Source of the DNA: Devosia sp.
Lineage (GTDB): Bacteria > Pseudomonadota > Alphaproteobacteria > Rhizobiales > Devosiaceae
Direction of reading: 5' to 3'
Length of the DNA: 33,007 nt
NCBI RefSeq assembly: GCF_030689745.1
Contig: NZ_JAUYGL010000047.1
Location: forward strand, 1 to 33,007
Part shown: positions 1-9,586 of the stretch, one piece after another
How the letters are laid out: the number at the start of each line of letters is the position of its first letter
How positions within the stretch are numbered: the stretch's first letter is position 1
Translations under genes and position numbers: made by a program
The notes under the pieces: generated by a model
The model's database searches: none
Seen by the model: the letters and a program-made list of their open reading frames with translations, nothing else
What the model was told of the DNA's origin: nothing

Positions 1-3
1 GCG

Positions 4-420
4 ATGCTGGGTCAGGTCGAGCCGCGCGATTGGCAGGATTTTTCGGCCGAGGCCGATCGGGCGCGGCTGTCGGCGGTGGCGCTGAAGGCCTATCGGCGCC
101 TGGTCGGACACTGGGGCCTGACCGGGCAGCAGGCGGCGGCACTGCTGGATGTGTCGAGCAGCACCTGGGAGCGCATGAAACAGGGTGGCAAGGACAAGCT
201 GCTCAGCCAGGACCAGATGACGCGGATTTCCGCGCTGGTCGGCATCTACAAGGGCCTGCACCTGCTGTTTGCCGACGACATGGCCGATCGCTGGCTGCAG
301 CTGGACAACAAGGGACCGCTCTTCAGTCAGCAGACGCCCATCGCATCGATGATCAGGGGTGGCATTCCGCAAATGCTTGAGGTGCGGCGCTATGTCGACG
401 CCGTACGCGGGGGCCTGTGA
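4..420 (+). CDS. Xre/MbcA/ParS-type antitoxin (DUF2384-like) of a RES toxin-antitoxin pair
   Basis: This 138-aa protein is read as the antitoxin that neutralises the RES toxin encoded immediately downstream, and it probably represses their shared promoter. Residues ~22-75 look like an Xre-type helix-turn-helix: an AYRRLVGHWGLTG segment, then AAALLDVSSSTWERMK. The C-terminal ~50 residues carry the toxin-binding pattern of the family: a short acidic helix, a proline-rich QQTPIASMIRGG turn, then a final helix ending VRRYVDAVRGGL. The stop abuts the toxin start with no gap. The first ATG lies 3 bases from the window edge, so the true start could be further upstream and the promoter is not visible. 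Family assignment is from recall of the MbcA/ParS pattern; the RES partner next door strongly supports it. Confidence 0.85.
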   Translation: MLGQVEPRDWQDFSAEADRARLSAVALKAYRRLVGHWGLTGQQAAALLDVSSSTWERMKQGGKDKLLSQDQMTRISALVGIYKGLHLLFADDMADRWLQLDNKGPLFSQQTPIASMIRGGIPQMLEVRRYVDAVRGGL

Positions 421-1125
421 TTGGCCATTGATGGCGTGCCAATTGTTACCGTGGCCTTTCCCACCACGGTCCGGCTGGTGACCACGGCACGGCTGCGCGA
501 ATCGGTGCTGGCAGCGCTGGCCGATGACGAAGATGAACTGGCCCTGCTGGCGGAAATCGAGGGGGCGACCAGCACGCGGCAGCTGGCGCAGGATCGGGGC
601 ATTTCCGGCCTCGCCGCCAATGAACTGGTCTATGACGTGCCGCACGCCCATTTCATCAATGCCGCCTTTGCCTATGCCCGGCCGCAGCAGCCCAACCGCT
701 TCAATGGCGCCAATCGGGGCGCCTGGTATGCGGCGCTGAGCGTGGAAACCTGCCTGGTTGAAGTGCGCTTTCACCTCACCCGTTTCCTCGCCGATACGGG
801 CGTCTATGCGGCGGTGGTCGATTACACCGAGATGTATTGCAGCCTGGCGGGCGCCTATCTCGACCTGCGGCAGACGCCCGAGCACGCCGCCCTGGGGCCG
901 GACGCGGCCGCGGCTTACCCGATTGGCAATCGGCTGGCCGAGGCGGCCCGCGCCGAAGGCCTCAATGGCGTGATTTACCCCTCGGTGCGCCACAGCGGCG
1001 GCACCTGCTTTGCCGCACTGCGCCCGGCAGCGGTGCAGTCAGTCCGCCAAGGGGCGATCTACCGCCTGACATGGCAGGGGACCCCGACACCGATGGTGGA
1101 GGGCCCCCTGCCGGCAGTGCAATAG
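421..1125 (+). CDS. RES-domain toxin (NAD+-degrading family)
   Basis: This 234-aa RES-domain protein is the toxin of the pair. Characterised RES toxins (MbcT, ParT and others) degrade or transfer ADP-ribose from NAD+; activity here is inferred. Visible family marks are the PNRFNGANRGAWYAA segment (arginine and tyrosine of the active-site region), the SVETCLVEVRFHL helix that follows, and a C-terminal stretch NGVIYPSVRHSGGTC with the typical serine and arginine. The start is taken as TTG directly after the antitoxin stop, with a GGGGG purine run about 7 bases upstream; an in-frame GTG at 436 is the alternative. It ends 13 bp from the stop of convergent gyrB. No frameshift or missing core residue is apparent, so the toxin looks intact. 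Confidence 0.88.
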   Translation: MAIDGVPIVTVAFPTTVRLVTTARLRESVLAALADDEDELALLAEIEGATSTRQLAQDRGISGLAANELVYDVPHAHFINAAFAYARPQQPNRFNGANRGAWYAALSVETCLVEVRFHLTRFLADTGVYAAVVDYTEMYCSLAGAYLDLRQTPEHAALGPDAAAAYPIGNRLAEAARAEGLNGVIYPSVRHSGGTCFAALRPAAVQSVRQGAIYRLTWQGTPTPMVEGPLPAVQ

Positions 1126-1138
1126 CAATGGTTGCGCG

Positions 1139-3654
<2,516 letters not shown>

Positions 3655-3694
3655 GCAAAATGGCCGTTTTCAGGGCAAATGCCGGGGTTTTGCC

Positions 3695-4807
3695 CTAGTC
3701 GTGCTGCAAGCGACCGTCGCGCACGGTGATGGTCTGGGCGCGCTCACCCAGAGCCTCGAACAGGACGCGGTCCGTGCCGGTCAAAAAGCACTGCGTGCCG
3801 AGGCCATCGAGGGCCACGAACAGTGCCCGGCGGCGATCCGGATCGAGATGGGCGGCGATCTCGTCGAGCAGCAGGAACGGGGTGATGGTGGTGCGCAATT
3901 TGACCAGCCGGGCATGGGCCAGGATCAGCCCGATCAGCAGCGCCTTCTGCTCGCCGGTGGAGCCCAGGGCGGCCGGAATGGATTTCTGGGCATAGGTGAC
4001 CTCCAGATCCACCCGATGGGGGCCGACCAGGGTGCGCCCGGCCGCGCGATCGCGACCGCGGCTGCGCTGCCAGCTCTCGCTCAACACGGTCTCAAGCGCC
4101 GCCGAGGCGTCCGGCTCGACAGTTTCGGCAAACAGCGGCGTCAGCGCCAGATGGGCGGCAGGGAAGCTGGCATCGTCCAGGCTCTGGCCGATCAGGGTCT
4201 GCAAATGGCTCAGACTGTCGGTGCGGGCCAGATGGATGGAGGCGCCCAGCTCTGCCATCTGCGCCTCGATGGCCCCCAGCCAGGCGGGGTCGCCATGGTC
4301 TTCGAGCAGGCGGTTGCGCTGCCGCATGGCCTTTTCATAGTCATTGACCGCGGCCGAATGGCTGGGGATCAGCGTGGTCACCAGCCGGTCCAGAAAGCGC
4401 CGCCGATCGCTCGCCGGGCCCGAGAACAGGCCGTCCATGGCCGGGGTGAGCCAGAGCACGCGCAAATAATCGCTCATCGCCTCGACCGAGCGGGCATTGG
4501 CGCCATTGATGCGGACCCGACGGCCGCCATCGGGCGCGGCACCGGTGCCGATATCGGCAGGACCATCGGCCGTTTCCACCGTCGCGGCCACGGCCCAGCC
4601 CAGATCGGCGTCGTGCGCCTGCACGGTCTCGAAAGCGGCACGGCGCAGGCCGCGGCCGGGCGAGAGCAGGGAAATCGCCTCCAGCAGATTGGTCTTGCCG
4701 GCGCCATTGGGGCCGGTCAGCACGACGTGGCGGGAATCAAGATCAAGCGCCGCCGCCGCATAATTGCGGAAGGCGGTGAGACGCAGGCGGGAGAGATGGC
4801 GGATCAT
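3695..4807 (-). CDS. recF: DNA replication and repair protein RecF
   Basis: RecF is an SMC-like ATPase that, with RecO and RecR, loads RecA at single-strand gaps and stalled forks. The 370-aa length is normal. The N terminus reads MIRHLSRLRLTAFRNY, typical of the family. The Walker A motif GPNGAGKTNLLEAIS lies near residues 33-47, and the C-terminal Walker B/D-loop region reads FLLLDEIAAHLDPDRR. A signature-like STGEQKALLIGL precedes it. The gene follows dnaN on the same strand after a 183-bp gap filled by REP-like repeats, and precedes gyrB, the classic dnaN-recF-gyrB order. A hairpin (3673-3695) overlaps its stop codon but lacks a U tract. Confidence 0.97.
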   Translation of the reverse strand: MIRHLSRLRLTAFRNYAAAALDLDSRHVVLTGPNGAGKTNLLEAISLLSPGRGLRRAAFETVQAHDADLGWAVAATVETADGPADIGTGAAPDGGRRVRINGANARSVEAMSDYLRVLWLTPAMDGLFSGPASDRRRFLDRLVTTLIPSHSAAVNDYEKAMRQRNRLLEDHGDPAWLGAIEAQMAELGASIHLARTDSLSHLQTLIGQSLDDASFPAAHLALTPLFAETVEPDASAALETVLSESWQRSRGRDRAAGRTLVGPHRVDLEVTYAQKSIPAALGSTGEQKALLIGLILAHARLVKLRTTITPFLLLDEIAAHLDPDRRRALFVALDGLGTQCFLTGTDRVLFEALGERAQTITVRDGRLQHD

Positions 4808-4817
4808 TTGCCTTCTT

Positions 4818-4956
4818 CCCCTCTCCCCTTGAGAGAGAGGGTGGATCGGCGAAGCCGAGACGGGTGAGGGGTTCGACCAGTCAGCTTAGCCATGCCAACC
4901 ATTGCAGACCCCTCATCCGCCCTTTGGACACCTTCTCCCTCAAGGGGAGAAGGGGG
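4818..4956. repeat. Pair of inverted REP-like palindromic units between dnaN and recF
   Basis: Two copies of one unit lie head to head: copy A at 4818-4871 (plus) and copy B at 4909-4956 (minus), with ~37 bp between. Both begin with a CCCCTCTCCCC/CCCTTCTCCCC block and end GGRTGAGGGG or similar when read in the same sense. Each folds alone: in B, CCTTCTCCC (4931-4939) pairs with GGGAGAAGG (4945-4953) around a 5-nt loop; in A, CCCTCTC (4819-4825) pairs with GAGAGGG (4835-4841), and a second small hairpin, TCGGC-GAA-GCCGA, follows. The two copies can also pair with each other. The style matches the short intergenic palindromes common in Hyphomicrobiales genomes (from recall). It may modulate dnaN-to-recF read-through. 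Confidence 0.8.
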
Positions 4957-4990
4957 CATCGCGCGTGTGGACAGTCAGTTCACCGAACGA

Positions 4991-6106
4991 TTAGACGCGC
5001 ATCGGCATCAGCACGTAGAGCGCGCGGGTTTCACCATCGTCCTTGACCAGCGTCGGCGAGCCGGCGTCGTTGAACATGAAGATGGCGCTCTCGGAGCGGA
5101 TCTGGCCGATAATATCGAGCAAATAGCGGGCGTTGAAGCCGATCTCGAAGCCGTCCGTGTCAAATTCCACCGCCAGCTCTTCGCTGGCCGTGCCGTGATC
5201 GGGATTGGTCACCGACAGCTCGAGCAGGCCGTCCGTGGCGTGCAGCTTGACCGCCTTGCCACCGCGCTCGGAGGCAATGGTAGAAACGCGGTCGACGGCG
5301 GTGGCGAAGCTGGCGCGGTCGACCGTCATCTGCTTGTCGTTGTTCTTGGGGGTCACCCGGTCGTAATCGGGGAAGGTGCCTTCGATCAGCTTGCTGAGCA
5401 GCACGACTTCACCCACCGCAAAGCGGATCTTGGTCTCGGAGACCTCCACCAGCACTTCGCCATCGGCGCCATCGAGCAGCTTCTGGACTTCGCCGACGGT
5501 CTTTTTCGGGACGATGATGCCGGGCATGCCCTTGGCGCCCTCGGGCGCGTCGATTTCGGCGCGCGCCATGCGGTGGCCATCGGTGGCCACGGCGCGCAGC
5601 ACGGTGCCGGAAATGTCGACGGTATGGAAATAGATGCCGTTGAGATAGTAGCGCGTCTCCTCATTGGAGATGGCGAACTGGGTGCGCTCGATCAGCTCGC
5701 GCAACGCGGTGACCGGCATGGAAAACTCATGGCCAAAGGCGCCGGACTTGAGGTCGGGGAAGCTGTCGGGCGACAGGCAGGCCAGATTGAAGCGCGAGCG
5801 ACCGGAGGTGAGAACCATGTTCTCGCCGCCATCGGTCTCGAGCCGCACTTCGGCGCCATCGGCAAGCTTGCGGACAATCTCATAGAGCGTATGCGCCGGC
5901 ACCGTGGTGGTGCCGGGCGTCGAGACCATGGCCGGCACCGATTCGGTGACCTCGATATCCAGATCGGTGGCGCGCAGCTCGACCTTGTCATCGCTGGCCT
6001 TGAACAGCACGTTGGCCAGAATGGGATAGGTGTTGCGGCGTTCCACAACCCGGTGCACATGGCTCAGTGACTTGAGCAGGTGATTGCGTTCGAGCGTGAC
6101 TTTCAT
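4991..6106 (-). CDS. dnaN: DNA polymerase III beta subunit (sliding clamp)
   Basis: DnaN is the ring-shaped processivity clamp that tethers DNA polymerase III and many repair factors to DNA. At 371 aa it has the usual length for three ~120-aa clamp folds. The N terminus MKVTLERNHLLKSLSHVHRVVERRNTYPIL is written here only in part: MKVTLERNHLL, then RRNTYPILANVL, both typical. The C terminus ends LYVLMPMRV, the family's MPMR signature. The middle domain contains RYYLNGIYFHTV and VATDGHRMA, also diagnostic. Normally dnaN directly follows dnaA; here a plus-strand dehydrogenase gene sits between them, so dnaN needs its own promoter in 6107-6306. It is followed by recF. Confidence 0.98.
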   Translation of the reverse strand: MKVTLERNHLLKSLSHVHRVVERRNTYPILANVLFKASDDKVELRATDLDIEVTESVPAMVSTPGTTTVPAHTLYEIVRKLADGAEVRLETDGGENMVLTSGRSRFNLACLSPDSFPDLKSGAFGHEFSMPVTALRELIERTQFAISNEETRYYLNGIYFHTVDISGTVLRAVATDGHRMARAEIDAPEGAKGMPGIIVPKKTVGEVQKLLDGADGEVLVEVSETKIRFAVGEVVLLSKLIEGTFPDYDRVTPKNNDKQMTVDRASFATAVDRVSTIASERGGKAVKLHATDGLLELSVTNPDHGTASEELAVEFDTDGFEIGFNARYLLDIIGQIRSESAIFMFNDAGSPTLVKDDGETRALYVLMPMRV

Positions 6107-6131
6107 GCGACGACTTCCCTGGCACTACGCG

Positions 6132-6147
6132 GCTGCACAAATGCAGC
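6132..6147 (-). promoter_or_regulatory. Hairpin in the dnaN leader
   Basis: GCTGCA (6132-6137) and TGCAGC (6142-6147) form a perfect 6-bp stem with a 4-nt loop, 26 bases upstream of the dnaN start codon. It could be a leader structure affecting translation or mRNA stability. No function can be assigned. Confidence 0.35.
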
Positions 6148-6183
6148 ATAAACTCCCGGCGGGCGGGGTGTGGACATTTACAA

Positions 6184-6196
6184 TTTGGTGACCAAA
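6184..6196. promoter_or_regulatory. Operator-like palindrome between dnaN and the SDR gene
   Basis: TTTGGT-G-ACCAAA is a perfect 13-bp dyad in the divergent dnaN/SDR intergenic region, 78 bp from the dnaN start and 110 bp from the SDR start. On the minus strand it falls between a possible -35 (TTGCGT) and -10 (TAAATG) for dnaN. It looks like a binding site for a dimeric regulator; the regulator is unknown. Confidence 0.4.
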
Positions 6197-6306
6197 ACGC
6201 AAGGGCAGCACGCGCTTTGCACCCAGCAAATGCGTGCGGCCGAACGGGCTGTATCGGCGGGCAAATCGGACTAGGTTTGGCGCACAGGAAACAAGAGGAG
6301 GCCCGG

Positions 6307-7164
6307 ATGGCCGAATGTTTTGCAGCCGACGGCGTGGCGGTGATTACCGGCGGCGCCAGTGGCATTGGCCGGGCGGCGGCGCGACGTGCTGCCGCAGCCG
6401 GCATGAAAATCGCCCTGGTGGACATCAACGCGGCCAAGCTGGCCACAATCGGCGCCGAACTGGCGGGCGTGGTGGGGGGCGCCAATCTGGTGGTGGAACG
6501 GGTCGATGTCAGCGACACCGCCGCCATGCTTGGTTTCGCCCGGCAGGTGGAGCAGCAATTGGGCAGCCCGACCCTGCTGATGAACAATGCGGCAGCCTTT
6601 GTCAGTGGCGGGCCGGGCGGGATCCTTGATGCCAATGAAAACTGGCAGCGCGTGTTCGCGGTCAATGTATTGGGGCCGGTCAATGGCGTGCAGGCGTTTC
6701 TGCCCGGCATGCTGGCGGCAGGGCGCCAGGGGGTGATCATCAATACCGGCTCCAAGCAGGGGCTGACCAACCCGCCGGGCAATCCGGCCTACAATACGTC
6801 CAAGGCCGCCGTGAATGCCTATAGCCAAAACCTGGCGCGCGATCTGCGCGAGCGCGAAGGCTGCGCGATCAGTGCGCATCTGCTGATCCCGGGCTGGACC
6901 ACGACGGGCGACGCCGAACATCGCCCCGGCGCCTGGCGGCCCGAACAGGTGGTCGACTATATGGCGGCAGCAATCGCGCAGGACCGCTTCTTCATCCTGT
7001 GCCCGGACGAAGAAACGCCCAATGAAATCGACCACAAGCGCATCTTGTGGAACGCCATGGACATTATCGAGAACCGCCCGGCCCTGTCGCGCTGGCATCC
7101 CGATTACCAGCAGGCCTTTGCCGATTTCATGGAACAGGACCTGCCCGTCAGGCCCAAGAACTAG
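6307..7164 (+). CDS. SDR family NAD(P)-dependent oxidoreductase
   Basis: This 285-aa protein is a classical short-chain dehydrogenase/reductase, a soluble NAD(P)H-dependent enzyme acting on an alcohol or carbonyl substrate that cannot be named from sequence. The cofactor motif ITGGASGIGRAAA lies at residues ~14-26, NNAA follows in LLMNNAAAF, and the catalytic set is the serine in INTGSKQG and the YNTSK tyrosine-lysine pair. An unusually long C-terminal tail (~60 residues after the Rossmann core, rich in W, D and P) may shape the substrate pocket. The start at 6307 is chosen because AGGAGG precedes it by 6 bases; the frame stays open 90 bases upstream but without a ribosome site. It lies between dnaN and dnaA on the opposite strand to both. 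Confidence 0.9.
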   Translation: MAECFAADGVAVITGGASGIGRAAARRAAAAGMKIALVDINAAKLATIGAELAGVVGGANLVVERVDVSDTAAMLGFARQVEQQLGSPTLLMNNAAAFVSGGPGGILDANENWQRVFAVNVLGPVNGVQAFLPGMLAAGRQGVIINTGSKQGLTNPPGNPAYNTSKAAVNAYSQNLARDLREREGCAISAHLLIPGWTTTGDAEHRPGAWRPEQVVDYMAAAIAQDRFFILCPDEETPNEIDHKRILWNAMDIIENRPALSRWHPDYQQAFADFMEQDLPVRPKN

Positions 7165-7177
7165 CCTTGGAAACAGT

Positions 7178-7202
7178 AATGGCGGGCACCGGGCCCGCCA
7201 TT
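7178..7202. terminator. Bidirectional terminator between SDR and dnaA
   Basis: AATGGCGGGC (7178-7187) and GCCCGCCATT (7193-7202) form a perfect 10-bp stem with a 5-nt loop, centred between the convergent stops of the SDR (7164) and dnaA (7223). The plus-strand side continues TTCGTC, giving a short U-run; the minus side has a weak one. It probably serves both genes. Confidence 0.75.
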
Positions 7203-7222
7203 TTCGTCAATCTTGCGCGGCG

Positions 7223-8677
7223 CTACTCTTCGAGCATGCGCTTGAGCAGTTCGATTTCCTGACCCAGCTCCACGTCATCCTTGATCATGGACTCAACCTT
7301 GCGCACCGAGTGCAGCACGGTGGTGTGATCGCGGCCGCCAAAGCGCCGGCCGATTTCGGGCAGCGAGCGCGATGTCAGCGCCTTGGCCAGGAACATGGCG
7401 ATCTGGCGCGGGCGCACCACGTCGCGCGAGCGGCGGGCCGAGAGCAGTTCGTTGCGCGGCACCTTGTAGTGGCGCGAGACGATACGCAAAATGTCTTCGA
7501 TGCGGACCCGGCGCGCCTCGCGGTTGCGGATCAGATCGCCCAGGGTCTTTTCGGCCAGCGGCACGGTGATCAGTTCGCCGGTCAGCTGGTTGGCGGCCAC
7601 CAGACGGTTGACGGCGCCATCCAGATCCCGGCCATGGCTGATCACGGCGCGCGAGATATAGTCGATGACGGGTGCCGGGAAGTGCATGCCGTAGCGGGCG
7701 GTGGACTGATCGGCCCGGCGCTGCACGATGGCGCGACGCAGCTCGAGATCAAAGCCCGAGATCGGTACCACCAGCCCGCCCGAGAGCCGCGAGCGGACGC
7801 GCTCATCGAGCATTTCAAGATCACGTGGCGGCGCATCGCCGGCCACCACGACCTGCTTGGCCCCGGTGAGCAGCGTGCCCAGCGTGTGCCCAAATTCGGT
7901 GGCCGACTTGCCCTGCAGGAACTGCATGTCATCGATCAGCAGCAGATCGACGCGGCGCAGCCATTCCTTGAAGCCGAGCGCGGACTGGCGCTGCACGGCG
8001 GTGATGAAATGGTACATGAAATGGTCGGCGGTCAGATAGACGATGTTCTTGGTGCTGTCGGCCTGCTGCACGGCGTGCGCAATGGCGTTGAGCAGATGGG
8101 ACTTGCCCAGTCCGACGGTGGAATGGATGTAGACCGGGTTGAAGGTGACCGTGTTGTTGGCGGCCGCATTGGCGATCTGCTTGGCAACGCCGAAGGCCAT
8201 TTCATTGGCAGCGCCCGGCACGAAACTGTCAAAGGTCATGCGCGCATCAATGGCACTGCCCGAGAGGGCATCGCCCTTGGCAGCGGCGGTGTCGCGCGGG
8301 AAGCGCGCCATGCTGGCGAGCGGGGCCTGTGTCGGCGCGGCGGGTGGGTTGGGCGCGTCGCTGGCCATAGGTTCAGCGGCAGCCGGGGTAAAGCGCGGAC
8401 GGGCCTGCCCATTGACGCGCAGCGTCACCTGGATGCGGTCGGTTTCGGCAAGATCCTGACGGAAGGCCTCGAGCAGGCGCTCGGCATAATTGGATTGGAC
8501 CCATGAGCACAGAAAACGCGTCGGGGCCGACAGATGCACCACATCATCGACGATTTCTTCCAGCTCCAGGCTGGCGAACCAGGAGGTGAACACATCCACG
8601 CCCACAGCAGTCTTGATGCGGGCGCGAACCCGGGTCCACAGCTCACGTTGGGCTTCACTGGAATCGGAGGTGGTCAT
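7223..8677 (-). CDS. dnaA: Chromosomal replication initiator protein DnaA
   Basis: DnaA binds DnaA boxes at oriC as an ATP-bound AAA+ oligomer and opens the origin. With the start at 8677 it is 484 aa, a normal alphaproteobacterial length. Domain I starts SSEAQRELWTRVRARIK and contains TSWFASLE. A proline/alanine-rich linker follows. The AAA+ domain has Walker A GLGKSHLLNAIAH near residue 186 and Walker B LLIDDMQFL near 242. Domain IV ends with the DnaA signature GGRDHTTVLHSVRKVE near 444. The frame stays open upstream to 8770 with other starts at 8713 and 8767; 8677 is preferred because domain I homology begins right after it, though no strong ribosome site decides. It is transcribed away from rpsT after an ~840-bp gap. 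Confidence 0.97.
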   Translation of the reverse strand: MTTSDSSEAQRELWTRVRARIKTAVGVDVFTSWFASLELEEIVDDVVHLSAPTRFLCSWVQSNYAERLLEAFRQDLAETDRIQVTLRVNGQARPRFTPAAAEPMASDAPNPPAAPTQAPLASMARFPRDTAAAKGDALSGSAIDARMTFDSFVPGAANEMAFGVAKQIANAAANNTVTFNPVYIHSTVGLGKSHLLNAIAHAVQQADSTKNIVYLTADHFMYHFITAVQRQSALGFKEWLRRVDLLLIDDMQFLQGKSATEFGHTLGTLLTGAKQVVVAGDAPPRDLEMLDERVRSRLSGGLVVPISGFDLELRRAIVQRRADQSTARYGMHFPAPVIDYISRAVISHGRDLDGAVNRLVAANQLTGELITVPLAEKTLGDLIRNREARRVRIEDILRIVSRHYKVPRNELLSARRSRDVVRPRQIAMFLAKALTSRSLPEIGRRFGGRDHTTVLHSVRKVESMIKDDVELGQEIELLKRMLEE

Positions 8678-8839
8678 GACAGGATTATCGCCCTTGTTGA
8701 TTGTGCTTGTCATTGCAGCATTGGTCTCAGGCCAATTGTCCCTGCCAGCGGTCGCCTGTCGCGTCATCAAGTGTGCCCCGTTTTAACTGTTCGACCGGTC
8801 CGCAAAGTCCGGTCTGCATCTGTCTGCGCCGTGGCTGCT

Positions 8840-8857
8840 CTGTGTTTGCCCACACAG
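8840..8857 (-). promoter_or_regulatory. Inverted repeat in the dnaA leader (1)
   Basis: CTGTGT (8840-8845) and ACACAG (8852-8857) form a perfect 6-bp stem around a 6-nt loop, 160-180 bases upstream of the dnaA start. If the dnaA transcript starts further upstream it would fold in the 5' leader. Confidence 0.35.
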
Positions 8858-8904
8858 CCATGGCTTCGCCCCTGCCCCCGCTCATGCGAACGCATTATTC
8901 CTGT

Positions 8905-8924
8905 CCGCCGGAATGGACCGGCGG
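8905..8924 (-). promoter_or_regulatory. Inverted repeat in the dnaA leader (2)
   Basis: CCGCCGG (8905-8911) and CCGGCGG (8918-8924) form a perfect GC-rich 7-bp stem around a 6-nt loop, about 230 bases upstream of dnaA. There is no U tract after it in the dnaA direction, so leader structure is likelier than termination of dnaA transcripts. Confidence 0.4.
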
Positions 8925-9187
8925 GGTTTATCTATTCCACTGTCATGAACCCGGCCGTACAAGGCCAATGGCTTAATAATAACGCTCCGGCCCCGATCAT
9001 ACCACCAACCACGAGGGCTGGAGACACGGTCTTCACCGTCTGAAACCATCCCGGCATTAGCCGAGCTTTTGCTAAAAACTACGCCCCGAAAAATGACCCC
9101 GACAGCTCAGTCAGACGCTCATTGACGGCGCCGTCTCTCAAGCTGACGGGCTTACTTTAGAGGCACGATATGGGGCTCGCAACCGTG

Positions 9188-9288
9188 GAATCAGCAAAAT
9201 GGGGGCTTGACTCTGAGGTTGTATTTTTGGGGCCCATCGAAGGGTCCCGACCCCTTCCGGGCAAGGCGCTGGGACTCAACGCAGATTC
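9188..9288. promoter_or_regulatory. Cluster of four GANTC (CcrM) methylation sites
   Basis: GAATC at 9188-9192, GACTC at 9209-9213, GACTC at 9273-9277 and GATTC at 9284-9288 lie within 101 bp. GANTC is the target of the cell-cycle methylase CcrM in alphaproteobacteria, and GANTC methylation is known to affect the dnaA promoter in Caulobacter. A similar role here is inference from position. Confidence 0.5.
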
Positions 9289-9300
9289 GCGTCGGGGGGT

Positions 9301-9340
9301 AATCTGATCGGAAAAAAATTTATTTCCGGAAGGTCAGATT
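9301..9340. repeat. 40-bp nested inverted repeat with AT-rich core
   Basis: The outer arms AATCTGA (9301-9307) and TCAGATT (9334-9340) are perfect complements. Inside them CGGAAA (9309-9314) and TTTCCG (9323-9328) form a second perfect pair around the AT-rich core AAAATTTA. The arms are offset by 5 unpaired bases on the right side. It could form a long hairpin or cruciform or bind a protein. Confidence 0.6.
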
Positions 9341-9506
9341 ATTTCCTGTCTCGTGGTGCTGCTGCCCGTTTCAACAATAGCCAGCACCGGGCCAAATCCC
9401 TCTGAGGGCTCAAGAAATGTCGTCGGTTGACACGATCGGGCGCGCTGGCAAGTGGCGTCACGGCAATGACATATCCCGGGCCAGCCGAAAAACGATACTC
9501 ACTACC

Positions 9507-9537
9507 AAACAAACAAAAAGGGCCCCTTGCGGAGCCC
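9507..9537 (-). terminator. Rho-independent terminator of rpsT
   Basis: Read on the minus strand, GGGCTCC (9531-9537) pairs with GGGGCCC (9520-9526) with one G-U pair, closing a GCAA tetraloop (GNRA class), followed by TTTTTGTTTGTTTGG. It lies 50 bases after the rpsT stop. Confidence 0.9.
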
Positions 9538-9586
9538 CGTTTCGTCAGGTGACCGGCTGCCTTGCAGGCGCCAGTCTCGCCGGCAG

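Larger units (their letters stand above)
8678..9519. other. Gene-free region upstream of dnaA, structured
   Basis: About 840 bases separate the dnaA start from the rpsT terminator, by far the longest gap here. No open frame in it resembles a protein and I see no tRNA. It must hold the dnaA promoter(s) and a long leader. Structures seen are inverted repeats at 8840-8857, 8905-8924 and 9124-9135 (GACGGCGCCGTC), a 40-bp nested inverted repeat at 9301-9340, and four GANTC sites at 9188, 9209, 9273 and 9284. I could not find canonical DnaA boxes; the closest is TTGCCCACA at about 8845-8853 (7 of 9). It may also encode a small RNA, which cannot be decided by eye. Confidence 0.7.

Noticed and set aside
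3673..3695. recF terminator
   Set aside because: GGGCAAA and TTTGCCC pair, but the stem overlaps the stop codon and no U tract follows on the minus strand; recF may read through to gyrB.
6217..6306. 30-residue N-terminal extension of the SDR protein
   Set aside because: No ribosome site at the upstream start, whereas AGGAGG lies just before 6307 and the fold begins there.
8678..9586. Replication origin (oriC) next to dnaA
   Set aside because: No canonical DnaA boxes (TTATCCACA or close) were found on either strand; the best is TTGCCCACA with two mismatches. Genes on both sides run in the same direction, and alphaproteobacterial origins often lie near hemE instead. Not enough to call an origin.
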